Shown here: in pieces, positions 17,645 through 25,946 of the stretch
Layout: every line of letters begins with the position of its first letter
Numbering within the stretch: position 1 is the stretch's first letter
NCBI RefSeq assembly: GCF_047272945.1
Contig: NZ_JBKOPS010000009.1
Span: forward strand, 114,774-178,773
Source of the DNA: Rubrolithibacter danxiaensis
GTDB lineage: Bacteria > Bacteroidota > Bacteroidia > Sphingobacteriales > Sphingobacteriaceae
Direction: 5' to 3'
Length of the DNA: 64,000 nt
Notes under the pieces: model-generated
What the model was told of the DNA's origin: nothing
Seen by the model: only the letters and a program-made list of their open reading frames with translations
The model's database searches: none
Position numbers and translations under genes: made by a program

Positions 17645-17816
17645 TTCTATTAAATCAAGTTTGGACGCAAATATAAGCAGTAATGTTTGAAATACAACTT
17701 GCAATAACTGCGCCTTTTAACAGCTTTTGTTATCATTTTTAATACACAGAAACCCTGTTACCCTTTTGTATGAAACCCGATTGACTTCTATTCGTATTCA
17801 GGTTATTTAAAAGGGG

Positions 17817-18473
17817 ATGAAACCTGTACTATTTAAACTTGCCGGAATTTCTATGATTGCATTTTCATTGCTTTCATGCAAAAAAATTCCTGATTTAAAA
17901 GCCAGGCTGAACTTCGAGGTTAACAACATTGATACGAATTCTGTTTCTGCTAAACGGGAATTACGATTTGAAACATTTACACTTAACCTTAATACCATTG
18001 AATTTAGTGCCCGAAAAGATGAAAAGGACTTTGCAGCAGTTGCTGAGAACTCGTCCTACCTTGATTTGGCGCAATCCTCGTCTTTTTTCAGTAGCATTTC
18101 TTTAGCTGAAGGATTTTACCGCGGGGTGCATGTAAAACTTGAAATCAAAAGAAGTGAATCAGCTCCATCTGTATTTTTAAAAGGGACATATTCGGATGAA
18201 AAAGGGAACAGCACTCCGCTGGAGATTTATGTGAATGAACCTATCGATATAGATTTACCGGCAGAAGACCTGCTTGTATTTGGAAACAGGAATTATAAGG
18301 GCGAAATTAATGTGGACCTGGATAAGCTTCTTTCTTCTATAGCTATTTACGATATTGCTATTGCGCAAAAAACAAACGGCGTTGTAATGATAAACAGCTC
18401 TTCAAATATTAACTTATACAACAAAGTTAAATCAGCAATGAAAAATTCTTTTGTAGTTAAATTTGCTGATTAA
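17817..18473 (+). CDS. Hypothetical lipoprotein, possibly DUF4382-like
   Basis: 218 residues with a lipoprotein signal (FSLLSCKK, Cys21). The mature part is beta-rich with an SLAEGFYRGVHVKLEI segment, reminiscent of DUF4382-type surface lipoproteins, but I am not certain of the family. It stands alone, divergent from pdhB. No catalytic residues are evident. Confidence 0.62.
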   Translation: MKPVLFKLAGISMIAFSLLSCKKIPDLKARLNFEVNNIDTNSVSAKRELRFETFTLNLNTIEFSARKDEKDFAAVAENSSYLDLAQSSSFFSSISLAEGFYRGVHVKLEIKRSESAPSVFLKGTYSDEKGNSTPLEIYVNEPIDIDLPAEDLLVFGNRNYKGEINVDLDKLLSSIAIYDIAIAQKTNGVVMINSSSNINLYNKVKSAMKNSFVVKFAD

Positions 18474-18492
18474 AAAACAAGCCTACCTTCGG

Positions 18493-18780
18493 CTATAATT
18501 GTGATAAGTTTTCCAAATCATCTAAATCTTTAGGTCTGCCAGATGAAATTTTAGCTTCTATAAGATTACTTAAATGAAGCGTTCTTATTTTTAATCCATC
18601 TTCTTCGAAATACGTAGCGTGATTATAACACTCCTCAAAACTTAAGCCCTTTAATTTCACCATAATATCAATAGCAGAAGGTGGAATTCCAAAAGTAAAA
18701 ACATCCCAATCCGGATGATTACTTTATTTATTTAAGGAATCAATAAAATCACGAAAATCCTCATTAAATATATTGTCCAT
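18493..18780 (-). pseudogene. Remnant of nucleotidyltransferase-type (MNT-like) gene
   Basis: From the ATG at 18780 the frame reads MDNIFNEDFRDFIDSLNK, meets TAA (18726-18724) and then continues in the same frame as HPDWDVFTFGIPPSAIDIM to GRPKDLDDLENLSQL and TAG. From my memory of the family, intact members join these ends through a core containing a GG(Y/H) and DxDxW-type nucleotidyltransferase motif. That core is missing here, so the gene looks internally deleted. Its ATG overlaps the stop of the upstream small gene by one base, as in a two-gene operon. Confidence 0.6.
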
Positions 18781-18992
18781 TATTTTTGTCTTGATCTTAC
18801 AGAAAACTTTGTCCTGTCTACTTTTGGGGGATTATTTTCAGGATAATTATATGCAATGCTGTTAAGATAATTAGCAATACGAAGCCGTTCCTGCCAAGAT
18901 AATCTTTTATAGTAATCTACGTGATTTGCAGCTTCTTCAACTGTTTGAGCTTTGAAAGCTGTTCTATCTAAACGAAAAGAGCCCATAAACAA
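18780..18992 (-). CDS. Small protein paired with the nucleotidyltransferase remnant
   Basis: A 70-residue basic protein with segments TVEEAANHVDYYKRLSWQERL and NYLNSIAYNY, a pattern I associate with the small partner encoded upstream of nucleotidyltransferase-like genes in Bacteroidota. The stop overlaps the downstream ATG (TAATG), so translation was probably coupled. A toxin-antitoxin or similar two-component role is possible but unproven. With its partner broken, it may be a relic. Confidence 0.55.
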   Translation of the reverse strand: MFMGSFRLDRTAFKAQTVEEAANHVDYYKRLSWQERLRIANYLNSIAYNYPENNPPKVDRTKFSVRSRQK

Positions 18993-18997
18993 ATTTA

Positions 18998-21900
18998 TTA
19001 AATTTCGTTTGTTTCTTCATCCACCGGCACTTCTGCTAATTGTTTAAAATTGCTTTTTACAAAGTTGCACCAATGGCACTCAGCCTTTCCACATCCTGAA
19101 AATTCATAATTTTTAATTTTCTGGTAAGTTTCCGTTATCTGCTGTTTAACGATCTGCAAATGCTCGGGCATTATTACGACCTTCTGCTTCACATATTCGC
19201 CCTGATCAGGTTCAATGAAATCAAATTCTGTGCTGCTAACTTCCCAGTCCTTACGACGGTCATTTTCAACCAGCAATTTATAAAAAACCGCCTGTCGCCA
19301 GTAATCTCCGCCCAAAGGATTTTTCTCGTTAGGCGGGAAAAACTTTTCTTTTGCGTTTTTAAAGCTTCCGGTTTTATAATCTACCCCATTTACCTGTTTC
19401 CCTTTAAATTCAAGCTTATCCAATACCCCTTTTACCGGAATCCCGTCCACTTCCACATTTTTTATCGCGTATTCTGTTGTACAGATCTTTTCCCAGCTAT
19501 CTACATATTTATTGTAATATTCAGGCAGGATTTTGGATCCGTACTCCATCCTTCTTTTAAACTGCTCAGAAGTAAATGCTTCTCTGTTTCGGTTCATATA
19601 CCAGTTAAAATCTTCCAGGAATTTTTCCAGGCTATGGAATTCATTGTCATTATCCGGCAACGCCCGGAAAAGTTTATTTAAGGCCCAATGTACTGCAGAA
19701 CCAAAAGTCATGGTTTCATTTTTGCCGCTTGGTACCATTATCAGGTTCTGGAAATAAAACTTCAAAGGGCAATCCAGGTAATTGTTTAAATGAGTTACAC
19801 TCAAAGCGTAGTTCTGTAAAAGCTGACCGACAAAATCACGATCAATTAAACCCAGTTCCGGATGTTCGTTTTCTGTAAACTGGAGAATAAAGAAATCTGT
19901 AAGAACTTCTTCAGAAACTTCTTGCCGTTGCACTTCCAGATCGGTAGCTGCCTGGATTTCGCCAATAAAAACAGTTGACTCTAAAGGCTTTCCTTTTGCA
20001 TCCTGCTCTGGAAATGAAATGAATAAACATTTTTTTGCCCGCGTAAGTGCCACGTAAAACAATCTGCGCAGCTCTTCTTCATCACTGGTTGAAGGTAGTG
20101 ACGAGAATATGGTATCGGGGAATTTAAATCCCTGGTTATTCTTTCTTTTCTTTTCCCAGACCTTAGAAGTTGAGCCGATAAGATAAACATATTCAAACTC
20201 AAGACCTTTTGATCCGTGGCAGGTAAGAAAATTAACTCCTTTTTCATTGAATAAATTCTGATGCAGTTCGAGCTTCAGATCATTCTGCTCCATCAGTCCC
20301 AGCATTTCCACAAAATCTTTCAGCCCCATATCCGGACGTTTACGGCTTTCTTCCTTTAAAAAGTTAAAAAGCGAAGAAAGTACCTGCATTCTCCATGTTT
20401 TCTCTGAAGATTTCAGAATGTATGCTAAAATTCCGCCCCTTACCATAATCTTTTCAAAAAGATTTTGAAGGGTGATGTTATGCGACTCCTTTATCCAGAA
20501 CTCAATATCATCGCTCAAACGTTTTATTTGCAGTGCGCTTTCGGTATCAAAAAGTGTTTGCCCTGTTTTAGAAGCGAGATCTTTTATTTTAGACCGAAGT
20601 GAGGTCTTATCTTTATGATGTTTATTATATTCGCTTACTTCCACACTGATCCGGGCGATATCGATAGGCTCAATCTGGTAGAAATCATAATGCATTATTT
20701 CAAAAAGCAGTTCATCCCCGCTAAACGGATACTCAGCTTCAAGAGAAAGGTATTTCAACAGATTAATCAGCTTATTACCAAAAGGCTCGTCCAGGATATT
20801 TACTTTTCGTTTTGTATTTACCGGGATTCCTTTCAGATGAAAATATCGGGCAAGTTCTTCTCCCGAACGATGTTCTTTATAGATAACGGCAATTTCATCA
20901 GGATCCACACCTCCAGCAATCAGCTTTTCAATTTCATTGGTAACAGACGCGAATTCATGAAACTGCGTTTGATATGCCCTTATTTCCGGTTTAGTTACTA
21001 AATCAAGGTATGCTGTATTGCGTGCAATTAAATGCTTGCTAAGACCGGGTAATTTAATGCGCTCCGTATTATTTTCAATCAATACTCTTGCTGTATCTAA
21101 AATATGCTGCGACGACCTGTAATTATCCGTTAGCATAATATGATACAATTCTTTGGCATACCTGGAGCTGTAAGCTTCAATATTTTGCACATTGGCTCCC
21201 TGGAAGCGGAAGATAGACTGATCATCATCTCCAACTACAAAAACATTCGGACTCTCCCAATAAGATATAAGCAGCTGGATCAGTTCATTTTGCGAACCGC
21301 TGGTATCCTGGTATTCGTCAACCAGCACGTATTGGTAACGCTCCTGATAATTAAGTAAAAATTGCTCGTCTTTTTTAAAAGCATCCAGCACCCAAAGGAT
21401 CATATCATCATAATCATACCAGCCCTTTGAATACATCATTTGCTGATACCTTGGGAACTCATTAACAGCCGCCTTTAACTTAGCAAGATTCTCGCATACG
21501 GTTTCGTAATCGGGCTTGAAACTGCCAGCCTCTTTCATTCCGGTTTTACGCACATATTTGTATTTCTTGTAATAAGGTGAATCTGGCTCGCAACAGTTTA
21601 TGAGTTCAAGAAATTCATCAATTTTTTCTGAAATATATTCCGGGCTCCAGTCTTCCCGCTTCATTACTGAAAACAATTCCTGTAGGCGCTTTACCTCGTA
21701 GTAAACATCCCCTCGGAAACGTTTTAGCGGATGATCTTTATCAAAACCATCCACCAGTTTTCGGAAAAGATCGATCCGTTCCAGATCTGAGATAGGATCC
21801 AGCTCCAGTTTACCAAAATAGTCCAGGTTTTCCTGAATTATATCATTACAAAAAGCATGAAAAGTATAAATATTTACACGGTAAGCTTCCGGACCAATAA

Positions 21901-22153
21901 AATCAAAAAGGCGTTTACGCATAGCCACAGCACCTGCATCGGTATAAGTAAGGCAAAGAATATTATGTGGCTGCGTATCTGTATCCAAAAGAATCTTGCC
22001 GATACGGGCTGCAAGTATCTGCGTTTTACCTGTTCCAGGGCCGGCAATTACAAGTACCGGACCATCAATCCTGGAAACCGCTTTTAATTGATTTTCATTA
22101 AGCCTATCTAAAGCTTTTAAAAAGTTTTCGTTGTACTTTGATAAAATTTGCAT
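18998..22153 (-). CDS. UvrD/Rep-family helicase with C-terminal Fe-S nuclease domain
   Basis: Superfamily 1A helicase fused to a RecB-type nuclease, probably for double-strand break processing. The helicase part has the Walker A GPGTGKTQ near residue 38, LVDEYQDTSGSQNEL, GDDDQSIFRFQGA, TCHGSKGLEFEYVY and ALTRAKK. The C-terminal part has GVDYKTGS (PD-(D/E)XK motif) and four Cys arranged as in AddB-like Fe-S nucleases: one in NYLDCPLKFYF and three in CGKAECHWC. The ATG at 22153 gives 1051 residues; one 10 codons upstream is also possible. It is a single polypeptide with no AddA/RecB partner gene alongside. Confidence 0.87.
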   Translation of the reverse strand: MQILSKYNENFLKALDRLNENQLKAVSRIDGPVLVIAGPGTGKTQILAARIGKILLDTDTQPHNILCLTYTDAGAVAMRKRLFDFIGPEAYRVNIYTFHAFCNDIIQENLDYFGKLELDPISDLERIDLFRKLVDGFDKDHPLKRFRGDVYYEVKRLQELFSVMKREDWSPEYISEKIDEFLELINCCEPDSPYYKKYKYVRKTGMKEAGSFKPDYETVCENLAKLKAAVNEFPRYQQMMYSKGWYDYDDMILWVLDAFKKDEQFLLNYQERYQYVLVDEYQDTSGSQNELIQLLISYWESPNVFVVGDDDQSIFRFQGANVQNIEAYSSRYAKELYHIMLTDNYRSSQHILDTARVLIENNTERIKLPGLSKHLIARNTAYLDLVTKPEIRAYQTQFHEFASVTNEIEKLIAGGVDPDEIAVIYKEHRSGEELARYFHLKGIPVNTKRKVNILDEPFGNKLINLLKYLSLEAEYPFSGDELLFEIMHYDFYQIEPIDIARISVEVSEYNKHHKDKTSLRSKIKDLASKTGQTLFDTESALQIKRLSDDIEFWIKESHNITLQNLFEKIMVRGGILAYILKSSEKTWRMQVLSSLFNFLKEESRKRPDMGLKDFVEMLGLMEQNDLKLELHQNLFNEKGVNFLTCHGSKGLEFEYVYLIGSTSKVWEKKRKNNQGFKFPDTIFSSLPSTSDEEELRRLFYVALTRAKKCLFISFPEQDAKGKPLESTVFIGEIQAATDLEVQRQEVSEEVLTDFFILQFTENEHPELGLIDRDFVGQLLQNYALSVTHLNNYLDCPLKFYFQNLIMVPSGKNETMTFGSAVHWALNKLFRALPDNDNEFHSLEKFLEDFNWYMNRNREAFTSEQFKRRMEYGSKILPEYYNKYVDSWEKICTTEYAIKNVEVDGIPVKGVLDKLEFKGKQVNGVDYKTGSFKNAKEKFFPPNEKNPLGGDYWRQAVFYKLLVENDRRKDWEVSSTEFDFIEPDQGEYVKQKVVIMPEHLQIVKQQITETYQKIKNYEFSGCGKAECHWCNFVKSNFKQLAEVPVDEETNEI

Positions 22154-22209
22154 GCGAATTTGAAGATACGCAATTGCCCTCAAATTATTGTTCCCCGCAC
22201 GTCATACTT

Positions 22210-23952
22210 TTATTCTATCTGGCCCGAGACAGTAGCCGGAACAGGAAAAAACGAAATTCCGTCTCCATATTTAAAAAAGGAATTAACGTTAACAGGAAGC
22301 CTTCCGCTGGTGCCCATTTTCCCGGTTAAAACTTTTGCAGAAGCTTTATGCATCTCATCTGTGTTCTGGTAATTTACCAGTATTGTTTTGCTTTGCTCAA
22401 TTCCCGGTAACCCGGCGATGGTATACGGATTGGCAAAAACAACCGTAATTGTATTCATTTTTGCAGCTTCGGCTATAAAAAGTTTTAACTCGTTATTGTA
22501 ATCCAGCGTGCTTCCAGGGCGTTTGCGATAATCATGTATTCCCAGTATTACCTGATCGTAAGTTTTAAGTTCTTCAAGCATGCGCTTAATATCTGTTAAA
22601 CTCACTATTTTAGAAGCAATGAAATTTGTTGAATTTGTAAAATAGTTTTTCAGTTCACCCTGAAATCCTGTTATTTCTGTTACACCTAAACTTACCAGCG
22701 CTGTGCGTTTATTTTTATCAAGAGCTTTCAGCAGGCTGTCGTTCTTTAAAACAGTTACGGAAGCATCAGCCAGGCGTTGCTTCAGGGCAAGAGCTTCGGG
22801 GCGGTTTAAATAGGTAACAATTTCTGTTGTATCTACAGGCTTATAGTTATTTAATCCTACCCAGTACTTCGCTGCTAATACTTTTTTCACACTGTTATTT
22901 ACCTGATTCCAGCTGAGTCTGCCCTTATGAATAGCCTTTCGAATCATTTTTACTGCTCGTTTACTATTTTCTGACAGCTCAAGAACATCGTTTCCTGCTA
23001 TCAAAGCTCTTACATCCGCTTCGCCATTTGGAAAATATTTTACAACGCCTTTCATTTCCATTGCATCGGTAAATACTAATCCCTTAAATCCCAACTCGTT
23101 TTTCAAAAGGCCGGTTATAATGGGTCTCGAAAGGGTAGAAGGAAGATTTTTAGTGTTATCTAATACCGGGATATTCATGTGGGCAACCATTACTCCGGTT
23201 GCTCCTTTATTTATAAGCTCTTTAAAAGGATATAACTCAAGCGAATCTAGCCGCTGGCGGTCAAATTTCAGTTGTGGTAAATCTTTGTGCGAATCAACAT
23301 CCGTATCGCCATGTCCGGGGAAATGCTTTAAGGTAGTAAGGATACCTTCATCTTGCATCCCTTTCATATAAGCCCCCGCCTTAACAGCAACATTGTATTT
23401 ATTATCGCCAAAAGAGCGGTAGTTGATAACCGGATTTTTAGGATTGTTATTGATATCCACATCGGGAGCAAAATTGATATGCATACCCAAACGTTTAAAG
23501 TCTTTAGCCACTTCTGTACCCATTTCATAGATAAGTGCTGTATCCTGAATTGCACCTAAAGCCATTTGGTAAGGATACGAGATTGTACTATCTAGCCGCA
23601 TGCCCAAACCCCATTCTCCATCCATAGCAATAAGTAGCGGAACATAGGAAATAGATTGATATCGGTTGGTAAGATTGGCCTGCCTGCCGGGCCCGCCCTG
23701 GAAGAAAACAAGGCCGCCAATGTGTTCTTCTCTGATTACTTCAGCAATAGAATCTTCGTATGTTTTTCCTTTATCTGTATGCGCCCTTACCATTAAAAGC
23801 TGTGCAACACGTTCCTTTCTGTTTAATTTTTTAAAAACAGAATCGACCCATGCATTATCTGTACTTAACGATTGTATATAGGGCTGCTTTTGCTGAGCTA
23901 ACGCTGTAAACGATAGTAAAAGAGCTGAGAGCATTAAACAGAGTTTATTCAT
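22210..23952 (-). CDS. Glycoside hydrolase family 3, beta-N-acetylhexosaminidase type
   Basis: Exported GH3 enzyme of the NagZ type, with the signal peptide ending LALAQ (residue 20). The NagZ signature KHFPGHGDTDVDSH is at 209-222, with His222 in the catalytic dyad, and the nucleophile is probably Asp296 in GLVFTDAMEMKGV. A GH3 C-terminal domain follows (about 385-560). It should remove N-acetylglucosamine from peptidoglycan fragments or other glycans in the periplasm. Many Bacteroidota relatives carry an additional beta-lactamase-like domain; this 580-residue protein stops before it. Confidence 0.88.
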   Translation of the reverse strand: MNKLCLMLSALLLSFTALAQQKQPYIQSLSTDNAWVDSVFKKLNRKERVAQLLMVRAHTDKGKTYEDSIAEVIREEHIGGLVFFQGGPGRQANLTNRYQSISYVPLLIAMDGEWGLGMRLDSTISYPYQMALGAIQDTALIYEMGTEVAKDFKRLGMHINFAPDVDINNNPKNPVINYRSFGDNKYNVAVKAGAYMKGMQDEGILTTLKHFPGHGDTDVDSHKDLPQLKFDRQRLDSLELYPFKELINKGATGVMVAHMNIPVLDNTKNLPSTLSRPIITGLLKNELGFKGLVFTDAMEMKGVVKYFPNGEADVRALIAGNDVLELSENSKRAVKMIRKAIHKGRLSWNQVNNSVKKVLAAKYWVGLNNYKPVDTTEIVTYLNRPEALALKQRLADASVTVLKNDSLLKALDKNKRTALVSLGVTEITGFQGELKNYFTNSTNFIASKIVSLTDIKRMLEELKTYDQVILGIHDYRKRPGSTLDYNNELKLFIAEAAKMNTITVVFANPYTIAGLPGIEQSKTILVNYQNTDEMHKASAKVLTGKMGTSGRLPVNVNSFFKYGDGISFFPVPATVSGQIE

Positions 23953-24069
23953 AAAATTTAATTCTATATCCTCTAAGGTAATACATAAAAGATAGCGAAT
24001 TTATTCAATTATTTTAAATACCGGCAAAATGAGGATCCGGAAGAAAATTGCAGGATTTTAAAAGAAATA

Positions 24070-24103
24070 AAAAAGCCCTCGCATCAAGATGCGAGGGCTT
24101 TTT
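24070..24103. terminator. Strong hairpin terminator
   Basis: AAAAAGCCCTCGCATC (24070-24085) is followed two bases later by its exact complement GATGCGAGGGCTTTTT. It lies 3' of the minus-strand Thr/Gly-rich lipoprotein gene (24118-24411) and ends in T runs on both strands. Confidence 0.85.
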
Positions 24104-24117
24104 TATCCTATAAGATT

Positions 24118-24411
24118 TTATTGTCCAGTTCCTGTACCTGAAGTTCCGGTGGTATCAGTTGTACCGGTTCCCATAGTACCGTTTCCTGTACCTGAGGTAC
24201 CTGTTCCGGTGGTATCAGTTGTAGTTCCTGTTCCCATTCCAGTTCCTGTGCCTGTAGTATCAGTTGTAGTACCTGTACCTGTACCCATTGTGTCGGTTCC
24301 CATGGTTCCGGTACTTGTAGTATCAGAACCTCCCTGACCAGTTCTGCTCGTTGAGCATCCTGCCATGCCTATTCCGGCAGCTAACAGGGATAAAAAAATT
24401 AGTTTTTTCAT
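24118..24411 (-). CDS. Thr/Gly-repeat lipoprotein
   Basis: 97 residues: a lipoprotein signal (GIGMAGCS, Cys19), then a mature part made almost entirely of Gly, Thr, Ser, Met and Asp in short imperfect repeats such as GTDTMGTG and TTTDTTGTGTG. Probably disordered and surface-exposed. The DNA repeats closely match each other, so unit number could change by slippage. A proline/valine-rich frame on the opposite strand is only the complement of these repeats. It is followed by a strong terminator. No function is assignable. Confidence 0.65.
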   Translation of the reverse strand: MKKLIFLSLLAAGIGMAGCSTSRTGQGGSDTTSTGTMGTDTMGTGTGTTTDTTGTGTGMGTGTTTDTTGTGTSGTGNGTMGTGTTDTTGTSGTGTGQ

Positions 24412-24587
24412 AGCTATTTGTAATTACTTTGTTGTTGATGTCATTCTATAACAACAAAAAGAAGGAAAAGGATTGAGGAAACTAAAAAAATTTTTTGCAG
24501 TAAGAAAATGCTTCTTTTATGGCGAAAAATGCCTTTCAATTAAGGGCAACTTTCAACTTACGCATTTAAATATATACTTAGACTACC

Positions 24588-25760
24588 TTATTTATTATTA
24601 CATCCACATTCCCAACGGTAAGAATCTGAAAAATTAACGGTAATCTGTGAAACAGTAGTTCCCGGCTGGTATACAGAAAGCTTTAGAGCTTGCCCTTTAA
24701 AATAGCCTGACAGCCAGGTAATCGTACCAGTAGCGGCATCGTAGTTGTATTTTCCGGTTTCGCCGTTATCCAGCCAGCGGTAAGTGCCATCCTTTTTAAG
24801 TGCAAAATAACCTTTATATTCATACCTGTAGGCGGGGCTTGCATTCGGCCCGTTCCAAATACTAAGGTGACATGTGTAATTACCATATACTAAGGCGCCT
24901 CCATAAGCAGCTTTTTTTACCGGAATTGTTTTTACAGTTCTTGACTCCTGCAATTTTTTCCATCTGGCGTTTGCTAAGGGAGCTTCTTTAGCAAATCGTT
25001 GCTGCAATGTTTTATCTCCCGAAGTTGCCTTTGCCAAAAAAGTTTTTGCTTCATTATTTTTTCCCTGTGCCGCCAATGCTATCGCATTCATGTAATTAAC
25101 GTATGGATTGGAATTATCTTTTGCAAGAGAACGGCTGAAAGAAGTGGCGGCAGTGCCATAATCACCATTTTCATAATATTCTATCCCATAAAATGCATCC
25201 AGGCCCGGACTGTTCATATAGGTTTCAGCACCGCCGGTACTGCGTGAATATTTAATTTTATCAATATACTCATCAAGGCTATGGCCTTGTTTTTGTTGAA
25301 CTGCTAAACTATTTCCGGCAGTTGCGGTAGTATTAACAGCGGGAGGATTTTTTTGGGCCGGTTCGACATTAGCAGGAATATCCTTTGAATACCGTTTTCT
25401 CAAAGAGGGAATTAACCGAAAAGCGTTTTCGAGGTAAGGTTCTGCCTGGCGGGCTTTATAGGTGTCATGTTGCTTTAACAGCGAAATAGCCAACTGGTAA
25501 TTCGCATAGGGATGATCCTTTTCTTTTCGAAGAATACCCTCAAAATAACCCGCGGCCGAACTATAATTACCCGCTTCAAAATATTCCTGGCCGTATAAAA
25601 AGTCTGATCCTATACTTAAAAATGCCGTCTCGCTTCCTCCCTTTACTTTTGAAAGCTTTAGCCTTTTTACATAATTATCAAGACTGTCGGTCTGCGCATT
25701 TAAAGTAGCGGTGGTAAATAACAATAAAAAGAAAGAACCGGTAATGAGAAACAGTTTCAT
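24588..25760 (-). CDS. Exported TPR-repeat protein
   Basis: 390 residues with a signal peptide (ends about 22, TLNAQ). Two similar halves each hold a SLDNYVKRLKLSK or SLDEYIDKIKYSR segment, a GGAET motif and a GxEYFEAGNYSSAAGYFEG-type TPR unit (about 25-130 and 155-245). The C-terminal domain (about 290-390) has YGNYTCHLSIWNG and SDSYRWECGCNN. The near-duplicated halves suggest an internal duplication. Probably a periplasmic scaffold; the exact role is unknown. Confidence 0.7.
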   Translation of the reverse strand: MKLFLITGSFFLLLFTTATLNAQTDSLDNYVKRLKLSKVKGGSETAFLSIGSDFLYGQEYFEAGNYSSAAGYFEGILRKEKDHPYANYQLAISLLKQHDTYKARQAEPYLENAFRLIPSLRKRYSKDIPANVEPAQKNPPAVNTTATAGNSLAVQQKQGHSLDEYIDKIKYSRSTGGAETYMNSPGLDAFYGIEYYENGDYGTAATSFSRSLAKDNSNPYVNYMNAIALAAQGKNNEAKTFLAKATSGDKTLQQRFAKEAPLANARWKKLQESRTVKTIPVKKAAYGGALVYGNYTCHLSIWNGPNASPAYRYEYKGYFALKKDGTYRWLDNGETGKYNYDAATGTITWLSGYFKGQALKLSVYQPGTTVSQITVNFSDSYRWECGCNNK

Positions 25761-25883
25761 AAACTTGAATTGAGAGATGGTTGTTCTTCCGAAAATATAA
25801 AAAATATTCGATTTTAATGCCGCCTTAAATATTCACATTGCTATTTAAATGTTACACTTAAAAGTTATCGACAATGGCTCAAC

Positions 25884-25911
25884 AAAAAGCCCCGGCTTAT
25901 ACCGAGGCTTT
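25884..25911 (-). terminator. Terminator downstream of nrdJ
   Basis: On the minus strand AAAGCCTCGG and CCGGGGCTTT pair with one A-C mismatch around a 6-nt loop, then TT and GTTG. It lies 35-60 nt past the nrdJ stop. Confidence 0.7.
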
Positions 25912-25946
25912 ACTTATAACTTATAACCTACAACTTAAAACTCAAT
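25912..25946. repeat. Heptanucleotide repeat array (5 units)
   Basis: Five head-to-tail 7-bp units: ACTTATA, ACTTATA, ACCTACA, ACTTAAA and ACTCAAT, running up to and into the nrdJ stop codon. The same unit type occurs at 36866-36921 and 58851-58927. Confidence 0.6.

Noticed and set aside
24089..24337. Plus-strand Pro/Val-rich ORF opposite the Thr/Gly lipoprotein
   Set aside because: It is the complement of the Gly/Thr repeats; the minus-strand gene has a proper lipoprotein signal.
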